A DNA stretch of 64,000 nt. Source: Riptortus pedestris (taxonomy: Eukaryota > Arthropoda > Insecta > Hemiptera > Alydidae). Made by a program: the position numbers and the translations under genes. Positions 54,272 to 64,000 of the stretch are shown here, one piece after another; positions within the stretch are counted from its first letter, which is position 1; each line of letters starts with the position of its first letter. The stretch lies in the NCBI GenBank assembly GCA_019009955.1, contig CM032229.1, positions 7,856,001-7,920,000 of the forward strand, written 5' to 3'. The notes under the pieces were generated by a model. The model was not told the DNA's origin and ran no database searches. It was given only the letters and a program-made list of their open reading frames with translations.

Positions 54272-57200
54272 CTGAAAAAGATGCATTAATATATTATTAA
54301 ATAAATATTAAAACGTAATGAATATTGAAATTAATAGATATGAATTAAAGAAGTAATAATGAATTAAAATACAGTAGATGCTTGATAATCCGAATTAATT
54401 GGAACACAGACAGATAATATTGAGGATTTTCTAAATAAATGAAATTCATTAAAAGAACAAAATGAAATATTAAATTTAATATTTTAGTGTATTTTATTAT
54501 GTTACAAAAAAGTTAGCTGAATGACCCGTTTATATTTTTTCAGTTTGTAATCCAAAATGATGCGAGGGTAATGTGGCAACCACTTCTCATATCGAACAAT
54601 CAGTTTAATTTGATAACATTTTTAAGTGCCTAAGTCTGAAACTAATAAAAGCAGAGTATGTTTTAGGAATGCTAAACCCATCCCTTTTCTTATAAGTTGT
54701 GCGGTGGAAGGCACCTACCTCCTTCCTCTAGTACAAATATCTCACAGGCAAAGTCACTAGAGCAGCTCTTTCCAAGCAAGGCTCCCAGCAAACAATGCTA
54801 AGGTCATATTATCACACTACAATAGTCTCCAAAATTTGATGTGTATGATATTTAATATCATACACATCAATGGGTTTAATAGCAGTAAACAGAAGAAATT
54901 TTCTGAATGAATAAAAATTAATGATGAATTTAGACTAATTCTATTTAATTTCTAGCACAATAAATCAACTCTTTCCGGAAATAACCACCTAAGTCTTTGT
55001 TTAACCAGAATTTTGGATTCTGATTACCAGGAATCTACTGTAATGAATATTAATAATATAAAATACATAATAAACAAAAAAACATCCATTGAAAGAATAA
55101 CATACCTGCTCGAATGAATTAGGAAACATTTCATTGGAAAAGCTCTGACGATCAAGAGCACACTGAAGTTTTGGATCCGCTACAGCTTTCAGAAAGAGCT
55201 TAGGAAACAGACAGAGGAAATTACAATTTCTACATGGATATAAACACTAACAAATATGAGCACTTATTTACAGAAAAGTGACAATTAGATTTCACAAAAT
55301 AACCAAATCTCAATTATAAATAAGATAATAAAAATACAGTAAAATCAATCATCCTTGATGAAAAAGCTTGGTTATGTTGTAAAAGTACAAAAATCTCATT
55401 CTTGATTTATTTGAAGATTGAACAAATCATTCTGAGCTTCGGTATCTCTTAGCATAATAAAACATTAGAAGTATAATATCTATGAGTTATTATGACTCAT
55501 AAATTTAACATTGTTTTGGAAAAATTACAAAAAATGTTATCCAGGATTGACAAGTAAGTAATTGTGGATTTCAATAACAGGCAACTTTTATAACAAAGTG
55601 TTCTTTGCTTAGATATTGAAAATATGATCCCATTATTGGTGTTTGACCATGTAGATATTGGGCAACTATATAACACATGTATGTAGGAACTATTTAAGTT
55701 CGGTTTACTTTAGCAAGTTCAGTTTCAAATGAAAACTGTGCATTTTCTCATATTTTTCTTTTCTAAAGGAAAAAAAATGCATCACAAGCACACAAAAAGT
55801 TATAGGTTACGTCTGATGACAAAGCCTCGGAAGAAAAGCACTGTCGAAATTGGATCACTAGCTATTGTGGGTTGGAGATTTTGGGACTGCTAATCAAATC
55901 ATGTTATGTGTCCCACCAATCATCAACGAAGAGTGCCACTGCTTGGCATATCTCAAAGAAGCTCAATCCACTCAATTGGGATTTACAATAAATCATTGAC
56001 AAAGATAGGAAATACAATAGCTATTGAATTTCTTCGCAAATAAATTGTTATTCTTATATTAAAAAAAAAATAGGTAATTACTTATTTGTCAATCCTATAG
56101 TTACAGATATTAATAATAACAAGAAATGGCATAACTAATAATAATTCAACCAAACTTTCTATAATAAAAATGCTGAAATAATACAATAATATATATTTTT
56201 TAAATTCTTTATATTAAAAAATATGATTTTATAATCCCTAATTTCAGAAAAAGAAATTTGATCTCACTTTCCCCAAAATTATACCTCAACAGAAGACTTA
56301 TGAAAATAATTTCCTGACGAAAACTAAGCCAAAATCTTTAGAGAACCTATTTATTTTCAAATAGCATCTGCTCAGATAAATCTCCTGCTTGATCAATATT
56401 CTAGTGTTGTAGTTTTGTATATATCAGGACAGATCCTGGATTAAGATAAATTATACAATATTACTCAGTGAAGGGTTTCTTGCCCACACATTTAAGATAA
56501 CCTTCGTAATTTCTAATTGTGCATTTTTTACACATGTTTCAAAGATTAAAAAAAAATAGAGAAATAATGAAGTAGGAAAAATAAAATAGGGAAAACACTA
56601 CTGATAGAAGTGGACACAGTACTAAAACTAAATGCCTGTTTTCATTCAGACACATCATGATAAAAGTGACAAATCTTTAGGAAAACATCTAAATGTGTTA
56701 GTTAGCAACTCACACAGGGAACGTGAAAAAACCATAAATACTAAAAATAAAAAAAATAATTTGTATTACCTTGGCCTTGTCCCTGACGGAGAACTTGGCC
56801 TGCATGAAAAATGCTGTGATGTCCGTGTGGGACTTAGGGACCCTCGGTAATATATCCCTGAGAATCCCTCCAGTTGAAACCTTCTCCCGGAAGCCGGGAG
56901 GAGGGGTCAGCTTCAGTACTGCCAACTTTACTATTCGTTTTCTTTCTTCGGCTCCCTTCATGATCCCCTTCCACATTTTAAATGCGAGCAGGTATCGAAT
57001 GTAGGACATGATATAGAGCGAAGAGCCAGGCGAGTCTCTCAAAACCCTCCTGTTGTACAATGGCATGGAAAAATAACTTATTATCTCTAACAATGAGTAA
57101 GTATAGTTGTACAAAAGTTATGTTGATGATGATTGAATCTTTTGTTAATATTAACATTAAATGTATGTTCATTAAATGGAGAAGAATAAGCCAATGCATT

Positions 57201-58688
57201 TAGTAAACTGATTTGAGGTATATTAAAATGAACAATATTTCACATGTCTCAGGCTCCTCAGCCATTGTTCTTAACCTTCTACACTTGATGACAAAAGTAA
57301 GAGCATTTATTTACATGACACCAAACTAAAACATTGGGAAGAAATCTAACTTACCAGCTATTCCTCTAAGACAAAATGCTGTAATAGTGATTAAAATCCT
57401 AACAAGTCTCTCTCGGAGCCTAAATATGTTTTCATTGATTCTGTAATGCGCTGTTTCAATGAATTAGATAATAACAAAATACCTCTTTTCAAAGCCAGTT
57501 TTGACTCCCAGGTTGTAGAATAAGTCTTCTGGAGTTAGACGAGGTAAGTTAGGAGTCTGCTCTTGCCTAGCAACTCCCAGGAAGATGCAGTTTGGAGAGT
57601 GTAGCTGCTGTATGCAACTGGCAACTATGGATTGTTCTGGTAACTTAGACGTGATGGAACTATCAGCTTTGTCAATACTGGGAGTTCAAGTGATCTGTAC
57701 GAAATAGACAGCATCTACTGCTGCTCCATGTATTGCAAAAGAACTGAAATTTCTGTATATTGTTCCCCTGAATAAAAGGAGACTTAATTAAGAATGTAAA
57801 TCCCAAACCTGAGGAGAGTATACCAATGCCTATGAAATGGTCTTAAATTTAATAGAACTAAAATTAAATGGGCAAATTGATATTTCATCATACATAATGA
57901 TAAATATAAACATTGTACACGATAATTATTGGAATAACATTGTAATATCATCAAAAGAGTCTGAATTAGAATTCATAATTTGATTCCAATATTTTTAGTA
58001 AGTTATTCCAAAATAAATTGATTCATTTAAATGAACAATCTCTTATTTCTAATACTACAAAATTGTGACATTTTTATTATTTCAAAACTCTAGTCTATTG
58101 GGGTTCTGATGTATATCAAGAAAAGTTCGCCCCCCCCCCCACCACCAATATCCTATCATGTCCGATGACTAAGTCGATATCAGAAATGAAAGCATCAGCC
58201 ATTATAAGCTGTCCCACCCTACTTAATCACCATCTGACATCAAACTATGGTTAGATTTTACAAGTAAATAAAAATAAAAAGGTTAAAAAAATTATAAGCA
58301 ACTTCAAGCATCATCAAAGTAACCTTAACAATTAATAGCATAGTAACTAATTAAATTTATAATTCATTGACACATTGGTCAGATTAATAGAAAATAACAG
58401 GTTAAATAAATTTTCACAAATTACATGAAATAAAAAAAGCTGCATTATTTTTTCAAAAACTGAGATAGTTTGAAAGCCTAAAATGAGCCATACTACTGTC
58501 TATTATAATAATAGATAAGTTATTGGTTTTATAATACTCCTGAACAGTTATATCCTTCCTTTTCATAATAGCCCGAAATAAATCAAAAGAAAGGGTGATA
58601 AATGAGTTGGAATACATAAATTAATTTTAAATCTAAAACATCTTACAAAACCGCGGGTTCTCCTCGTCTAGAAGGGAGATATTTGTAG
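52502..58688 (-). CDS. Multi-exon gene, unrecognised probably nuclear protein (5' incomplete)
   Basis: Five exons join in phase on the minus strand: 58647-58688 (42-bp micro-exon), 57483-57677, 56770-57049, 55106-55198 and 52502-54271. All junctions are AG/GT, except that the acceptor of 57677 is inferred (ctcccag). Together they encode about 790 residues with no internal stop. The upstream part reads LPEQSIVASCIQQLHSPNCI, LTPEDLFYNLGVKTGFEK, SLYIMSYIRYLLAFKMWKGI and LFLKAVADPKLQCALDRQSF, an apparently folded, mostly helical domain. The last exon is acidic and low-complexity with a basic C-terminus. I do not recognise the family. Helical N-terminal part, acidic middle and KKRRK / RKRKR clusters suggest a chromatin or transcription cofactor, but that is inference. 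The start codon lies upstream of 58688 and was not found. Confidence 0.7.
54836..54870. repeat. 35-bp palindrome in an intron
   Basis: TTGATGTGTATGATATT and its exact complement AATATCATACACATCAA are separated by one base. It lies in the intron between 54272 and 55105. No flanking duplication is evident. Confidence 0.8.
57678..58646. other. Intron of the minus-strand gene
   Basis: Lies between the 195-bp exon and the micro-exon. AT-rich; contains a C-run at 58131-58140. No other feature seen. Confidence 0.5.
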
Positions 58689-60320
58689 CTGTGAAGAAGT
58701 AGCACAGATAGAGAATCAGGAGTAATACTGAACCAATAGATTAATAAAGTAAACTTGCCATCATATGACTGAGATAGTCGAGTCACAACGAAAAAATATA
58801 CCAAACTCAACAGGCTAAACAAAAAAATGTATAGTATGCACCATGAGGACCTGAATTGAAGAAACTTGCAAAGGTTAAGTCACAGAACTGGAGAACTTTA
58901 ATTGCTGACTGCTGTGAATTTTCTGAGATTATGGGAGAAGGCTAGAACAAGGTTTCTTCTGCAAGGTGGGACTCAGGTTAACCAATTGAGTGAAAGCATT
59001 GGCTTTATACTCACATGGTAAACCTAGAATGGAGAGTACGATTCCCGCTTGGGCAATAGGAATTTATTTAGTGACAAACTCATTAAATAAAATCCTTAGT
59101 CAACCCTGGCTAGAAAAGGGCGGTAACCTGTAGACGTTTCCCAATTACCTATAGCAGCAAACACCCAAATTTCACCTTTTGGAAGACATTTTGAATTTTG
59201 AAAATTCAAATACTAGTCCTGTGTAAATTAATCGACAAGAGCTTTCCCACTAATGTATCATAGAATGATCTCATAAGACAAAATTTGATAAGTATCCCTC
59301 ACTCTCAATGTTAGCCCTCCTCCAATAGGGAGTATAACACATTTTGCAGGAGTAACTTTGGTCAATGAATACCCACAAAAGGTAAAATGGACACGCATCA
59401 ACTCGTTAAGGAAAATATTTGTGTGAGACACAATGACATGACTGTAACGATCCTTATAAAAGATAACATAAACAAAAAAACATTTTTTCCTCCGAGGATT
59501 AGAGATAATTCACACATAGACCAATAATTTGCTCTCTGCAAACAAAAATAATACTACATAGAATCCATATATATATATATATATATATATAGATATTAAA
59601 GACAACAATGCCACACACTAATTACCCAAGTATGGTAAACATTATTAACCATTAAGTTATCAAGAAGGTTTCTTAATAGGATTTACAAGAGAATTCAAAT
59701 ATTTACGAAAAGTGTGAAACAGCATATGAGATATAATTGGGATATTTATACTTTGACTAATAAACTTCCAAAATAAAGCCATTAATAAAGCATAAGTGAA
59801 TGGATTTGAAGAAGATAACCATAGTAAGTTATAAGAATATAGGTTCGGACTACTGAAGACACAGTGGGGCCAAGGCAGGATGCCAGTGGGACTTGGAGTG
59901 ACAAAGCAAATGCTACACCAAACAAAGACATGATACCCTAATGACAATAGTGATAGTTACTGATCCATGATCTCATTGGAAATTATAAAATTGGAATTTT
60001 AGTTATATAACAAGTTAAAATAAAAAGTCTTGCTGTTATGATCTTGGAATAGGTTCAGTGCATAAACTTTGAACAACAATAAATATATAAATTAAATTCA
60101 ATAGATAATAGAAAAATAAGATGAAAGGAAGCAGATATGGGACCTATATATAGATAACCTCTAACTTATAAAACCATAGAATATTTTTTATAACCTAATT
60201 AACAACAATCACTTTTGCATGATATAGCAAATACAATCTAATGCTTCAAAATAAAAATACAACTTGAGAGATAACATATTTATCAAAGATTGTGTAGCAA
60301 ATGATATTCATGATAAATAT
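58689..60320. other. Upstream flank or large intron of the minus-strand gene
   Basis: No exon could be assigned, although the gene must continue upstream. A 95-codon hydrophobic frame (59660-59947, minus) has no splice-compatible junction to the known exons. Contains an S-A SINE (58970-59165) and (TA)n at 59569-59592. Confidence 0.45.
58970..59165 (+). repeat. tRNA-derived SINE (family S-A)
   Basis: ACTCAGGTTAACCAATTGAG, TGAAAGCATTGGC (A-box region), GAGTACGATTCCCG (B box), body 'gacaaactcattaaataaaatccttag', tail 'accctggctagaaaagggcgg' and 'caattacctatagcagcaa'. Nearly the same layout as 45798-45993 but in plus orientation. Confidence 0.65.
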
Positions 60321-60445
60321 TTACCCATATTTCCCTTAATGGAAATGAGCTATTGAGATTGCACTCATGAGACAATTGTTGAAAAAATTCATTAAATGTC
60401 CATCGAACCTTCCTAGGAGATGACAAAAATGAGATACGTTCAAAA

Positions 60446-60496
<51 letters not shown>

Positions 60497-60682
60497 TATA
60501 TTTGTCATTTAACACTCTAGCGGTCGCAATCTTTAATAAGCTGTTATATCATGAAGCACTTATTTGAAGTCTAAATAAGTACCAAATATTTTTCTTATTG
60601 AACTTCTATTTTTTGAGATAAATGCAAATGTGTGACGCACATGGAATACTGTATAGTAAAGGCAACCCCTGCGTGACAGACT
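60321..60682 (-). mobile_element. F1 element, short copy with both ends
   Basis: TTACCCATATTTCCCTTAAT (decayed palindrome), 'gagctattgagattgcactcatgag', (TA)n with interruptions (60453-60500), 'cactctagcggtcgcaa', and GGCAACCCCTGCGTGACAGA at the right. About 360 bp; the interior is largely deleted. Confidence 0.6.
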
Positions 60683-62534
60683 TTATGAAATTGTAGCTAA
60701 GTTTATGGAAAATGTCAAAATAAATTTGTGTTACGAGGACACTTTTCTGTAAATTGTCTTTCAGTATCTAACTTATACTAATTAGTTCACAAAAAAATAA
60801 TAATAATATTCAGCAACACTATTTTAAAGCTCATTCATTACTCGGTGTTCGGCCCTACTCAAAGATAGATATAGATTAATAGACAAGCTACACATAGAGA
60901 ATCCTACCATGGGAAGGAGAAGAGGGTTCGTTCCACATTGCCATCAGCACCAGACTGTGCAACAGTCAACGTTTGCAAAAAAGCAGTTACTAACAACAAC
61001 TAAGTAGTTCCCGAAGGACCAATTACTAACTAGCTCAAGAGTTATTAGTTAAAAAATTTACTTTTTTCAACTACAGTTAGTAGGTTAATAGATTTTGACT
61101 ACTTCATGTTGTTTAATACAAAAGTAGTTGGTAGTTGTAGTAAAACTACTTTTCAAGAATCTTATGAATTCTCCCTTATAGACAGATAACCAATGGTGGG
61201 CATCATTGATTCTCTTTGACAGGACAACATGGCCACCCGTGGTCACACTACTACGTACTACATTTTGAGACTGTTGGGAATGTTTTACATATATTTAGCA
61301 CTAGAAGAATAGAACAGTTACTATTAATTTACAGTTATGTCTCCTAGACCTAGAGCATTTCCAAATCCAAACAAGATGCACAACACTGGAAAAACAGCAA
61401 TTTCTATAGTCATTCCTCCCGAAGGACAATTCCAAATTGATTGACTGATTCTGAATTCATGGCAGAGTTGATTGCCAAATCAATCTGTTTCGAGAAATAC
61501 TTCAAGGAACCAGAGGCTATTGTAATTTATACTACTTGCCACCAATATTTATTTAAAATCACCTAAATATCAATAAACCTGTTCCTTTTCAGATTAATAC
61601 AGTCCATTACTTCCACAGAGGTCATTTTAATCCTGATTTAGTTTTTCACTAATTTGGGGGTAAATCGATATAGGGTCTATATGGGTTGAATAAATTAAGA
61701 TTTCTGCCTCTAGAATATGAGGTTAAACAACTTTCATCCTAATATCTCCACTCAATTAAATGGAGCAATTGAGTTGCTACATGGATAAAGAAGCCTTTGG
61801 ATCTTTGATTTATGTCACAAAAATAAAAGTGAATGATTCAAGCTAGCCACACCATCTAAAAATGAGTCACAGACATTAGCCCTCATCTACTTTTAGGCAA
61901 GGCATGCGTTTGGGTATTTGTACAAAGCAAATGACCATGGGTTTAACACACACTTTTGTGTTATTGGTCCTACCATAATAAATGTTACAACAATTAACCT
62001 TCTTGAGTATTAAGCAAATTTTCTGTAGTATTGTAGTCATAATTTGTACTTCTGGCTTCTAGTTACCACATTAAAATTCAACGGGGACAGACTGGAAAGT
62101 AATGAAATCAATGATTTAGTGCTAAAGCTGAGATAATGCAATCTTTATATTCTGATGAAAGACCACATTTCTTAGATGGAAACAGTTTTATGTATGATCT
62201 TGAAATGAAGACAGCTAACACAATGAGAAGAGCAAATAACATTTGGTATCATATAGCATGCGAGAAGAGTTGGATTAGGACTAGAGTTGGCAGTGAGCAT
62301 GAATCAAGATAATGTATCTTTGAGCAGGTGGGTCACCCCCCCCCCCTTCATTTTCCAGATATACCTTTTTATTTTATATTGATCAGAATATACTATATAA
62401 ATCATATTTTACCTAAATAATTGTCATTAACTCTGAGAAAAGAGAAGTGTTTTATTTTTAAAACCATTTTACTTCCTACCATAAAGTAACAAAAGTATTG
62501 TAATTAGATACATTTTTGGTTTTCAGATTTCAAC
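60683..62534. other. Intergenic DNA, no confident feature
   Basis: Contains a TAGTTG/ACTACTTTT-rich stretch (60980-61160) like 26960-27200. Two very short frames follow (61244 MATRGHTTTYYIL...; 61469 MAELIAKSICFEKYF...) without domains or confirmed splice sites. A C-run is at 62337-62346. Confidence 0.4.
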
Positions 62535-62960
62535 GGGTTTTGCCCTTCCCTAAACCCATTTTGAGTAGTTTCGGCGTGACGTCTGTTCATATCTAGCGTA
62601 ACTCAAAAATGGCTCTCCACAGAAACTAGAAGTTTTATATTTTGAATTGTTCAGTTGTGCATCCCCTTCCCTTTGATCAAAATTGTAAATTTCTTTTACC
62701 TATTACAGATACAAAAAATTTGTACATATCCAATTTTATTAACCCTTTCATTGTGCAAAGCCACTACATGGGCTTTGCACATTGAAAGGGTTAATAATGA
62801 GAGGATCAATAAATTATGTTTCGATTCATTGGAAGAGATATCTTATATTACTTTCAAATGAAATTAATTTTTCATGAACACAACCGAAAATTTTGTTTTT
62901 TTAATTCGAAATAAATACGGAAGGCATGTGGTGCCGACATCAGATTTTTCAAGTTTGTTT
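62535..62960. repeat. Repeat F3, copy 3
   Basis: Blocks 'ttttgcccttccctaaacccattttgag', 'gcgtgacgtctg', 'ctcaaaaatgg', 'ttgatcaaaattg', 'aataaattatg' and 'ggtgccgacatcagatttttc' follow the order of 44765-45195. It is interrupted at 62739-62794 by a TTAA-flanked palindrome. Confidence 0.5.
62739..62794. mobile_element. Minimal TTAA-flanked palindromic element (piggyBac-like ends)
   Basis: TTAA, then CCCTTTCATTGTGCAAAGCC, an 8-nt loop region, GGCTTTGCACATTGAAAGGG and TTAA. The arms match except for one base. TTAA duplication and CCCTTT-type termini are the signature of piggyBac elements; at 48 bp between TTAAs only the two inverted repeats remain. The other F3 copies lack it. Confidence 0.6.
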
Positions 62961-63035
62961 TTAGAGAAAATTGTTTGTAATTATTTTTTTAAAATTGTAT
63001 TTATTATATAGTGCCTTATGCGTTTTTTTAAGCAA

Positions 63036-63836
63036 TTAACACGTTCGCTGCTGCAGTCTATATATGATTTATGCCACCACTAACTGCATTGGTCCCCGGC
63101 GTCCAATGCCTCTCCTAACGTTAAAATCTGTATCGGACCCCGGGGACCAATGTAGTTTTCGAAGGTAACGCTATCTCTTGACAATACTAGTGAACTAAAT
63201 GAATGAATTAGCAGATCTATTTGTCCTCCAAACCAAGAACTAGCACTAGCAAAGCCAGGAGTGGCATCAGATGTCATCTAAAACTAATGTACATTTTTTA
63301 TCACATTGTTAGCTGCTATTTTCAATAAGCACTCTAAACTTGTTAGCTCTTCTAGGTCAGTAGTTGAACTAGAACATGAGGGTAAAGAGTTCTTGTCTGC
63401 AAAACCATCGTCACTTGAAATCACATCAATCTCACTTTCACTGCTGTCTGCAAGAGATGTAGATAGTGCTAACTCTACTAATTTCTGACCCGCATACTGA
63501 GTGCAACACACAACAATAAATGAGCGAATAAGGGGCATGGAAGGTAAACCAGATTGAAGTCAGTTCATGTTTGAGATAGTAATGACAGGAACTAGCATCG
63601 GGGACAGGGGGGGGGATACCCAATTCGAGTTTCTCTATTTCTAGACAGTTACGGTCCCCGGCGTCCTATAGTATTTTTCTAGACTAACTAAAGCTACAGG
63701 GTCTAAGAATAAATTGCATCCAATTCCTGTTAAAATATCTCTCATAATAAGCTTGTTAGAGCCTTCGCCCTTCCCGGAGTAGACTGGAGGAGAGGGGCCC
63801 GTCCTGATAGACTAGATACAGCAGCGAACGTGTTAA
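63036..63836. mobile_element. piggyBac-like element with TTAA duplication, internally deleted
   Basis: TTAACACGTTCGCTGCTGCA at the left and (reversed) TTAACACGTTCGCTGCTGTA at the right: inverted repeats of at least 18 bp bounded by TTAA. Subterminal repeats of GGTCCCCGGCGTCC occur near both ends (63090s and 63653s). The length of about 800 bp is too short for a transposase. A minus-strand acidic frame inside is listed separately. Confidence 0.75.
63284..63538 (-). pseudogene. Acidic N-terminal-like frame in the piggyBac-like element
   Basis: Contains LADSSESEIDVISSDDGFAD followed by SCSSSTTDLEELTSLECLL. An acidic, serine-rich start is common in piggyBac transposases, which supports, but does not prove, that this is the decayed 5' part of the transposase gene. 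A second frame just downstream (63080-63277, minus) may continue it after stops. No DDD catalytic core. Confidence 0.3.
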
Positions 63837-64000
63837 GAAGGGATCCTGCCTAGATCGCACTATGCTAAAACATAATAATAGAAAATAGGACACTATCTCA
63901 AAATAAGAGAAGCTAGCTTAACAATAGGCCAAAGCTGGACCTGGAGTAGTGAGGATTAGAGAGCAGGGAATTACAAAATCACAAATATCCCTGTTTATAA
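63837..64000. other. Window edge, unassigned
   Basis: Nothing recognised in the last 160 bp. Confidence 0.5.

Noticed and set aside
54271..54286. ATG at 54286 as start of a 594-residue single-exon gene
   Set aside because: The five codons before GATGAAAGT end in tttttcag, a splice acceptor, and an in-phase upstream exon with a good donor exists at 55106-55198.
59660..59947. 95-codon hydrophobic minus-strand ORF as an upstream exon of the main gene
   Set aside because: No donor or acceptor in a phase that joins the micro-exon at 58647-58688; composition fits AT-rich chance.
61196..61212. CAATGGTGGGCATCATTG as a hAT terminus
   Set aside because: No matching opposite terminus or 8-bp duplication was found.

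Overview
The window is eukaryotic nuclear DNA: AT-rich, with spliced genes (GT/AG introns), tRNA-derived SINEs, LINE remnants and DNA transposons, and no operon-like ORF packing. The mix of Helitron-like, hAT, Tc1/mariner and piggyBac-like relics suggests an arthropod; a parasitic copepod is my guess, but no single gene proves it.

Layout. Roughly 1-42 kb is a graveyard of mobile elements. Two interspersed families dominate. Family F1 has a 5' end AGTCCGTCACGC with a small stem (ACGCAGGGGCTGCGT), a central (TA)n tract, and a 3' end made of the 20-bp palindrome GATTTCCCTTAAGGGAAATC followed by TGCTAA. Family F2 ends in a CCCGG/CCGGG hairpin followed by TATCTGAG and CTAG, always beside (TA)n, and carries a variable number of internal units of about 300 bp. 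Both look like non-autonomous Helitron/Helentron-type elements. They are nested with hAT elements (15136-15694, 16499-17428, 32458-33824; each with an 8-bp target duplication), a mariner-like transposase fossil (15083-16359), a TA-flanked MITE (39233-39491), two TTAA-flanked piggyBac-like elements (62739-62794, 63036-63836), tRNA-headed SINEs and LINE 3' ends (10896-11080, 23625-24402, 43092-43440). The most striking structure is a four-level nest at 30154-38581.

Genes. From about 41.4 kb the sequence is less repetitive. A small spliced transcript with consistent exon phases and two alternative 3' exons lies on the plus strand (41474-45261). The only substantial gene is on the minus strand (52502-58688): at least five phase-compatible exons encode the C-terminal ~790 residues of an unrecognised, probably nuclear, acidic protein with a basic C-terminus. 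Its 5' end is not identified. Several decayed coding-like stretches (about 3.5, 11.6, 14.4, 24.7 and 38.8 kb) could not be assigned to families.

The host genes and the repeats show no joint pathway. What the window documents well is transposon ecology: (TA)n tracts carried by F1 act as landing sites for F2 and a SINE, and several related empty sites within the window define element boundaries precisely. All family assignments come from terminal structure or short recognised protein motifs read by eye; no database search was possible.
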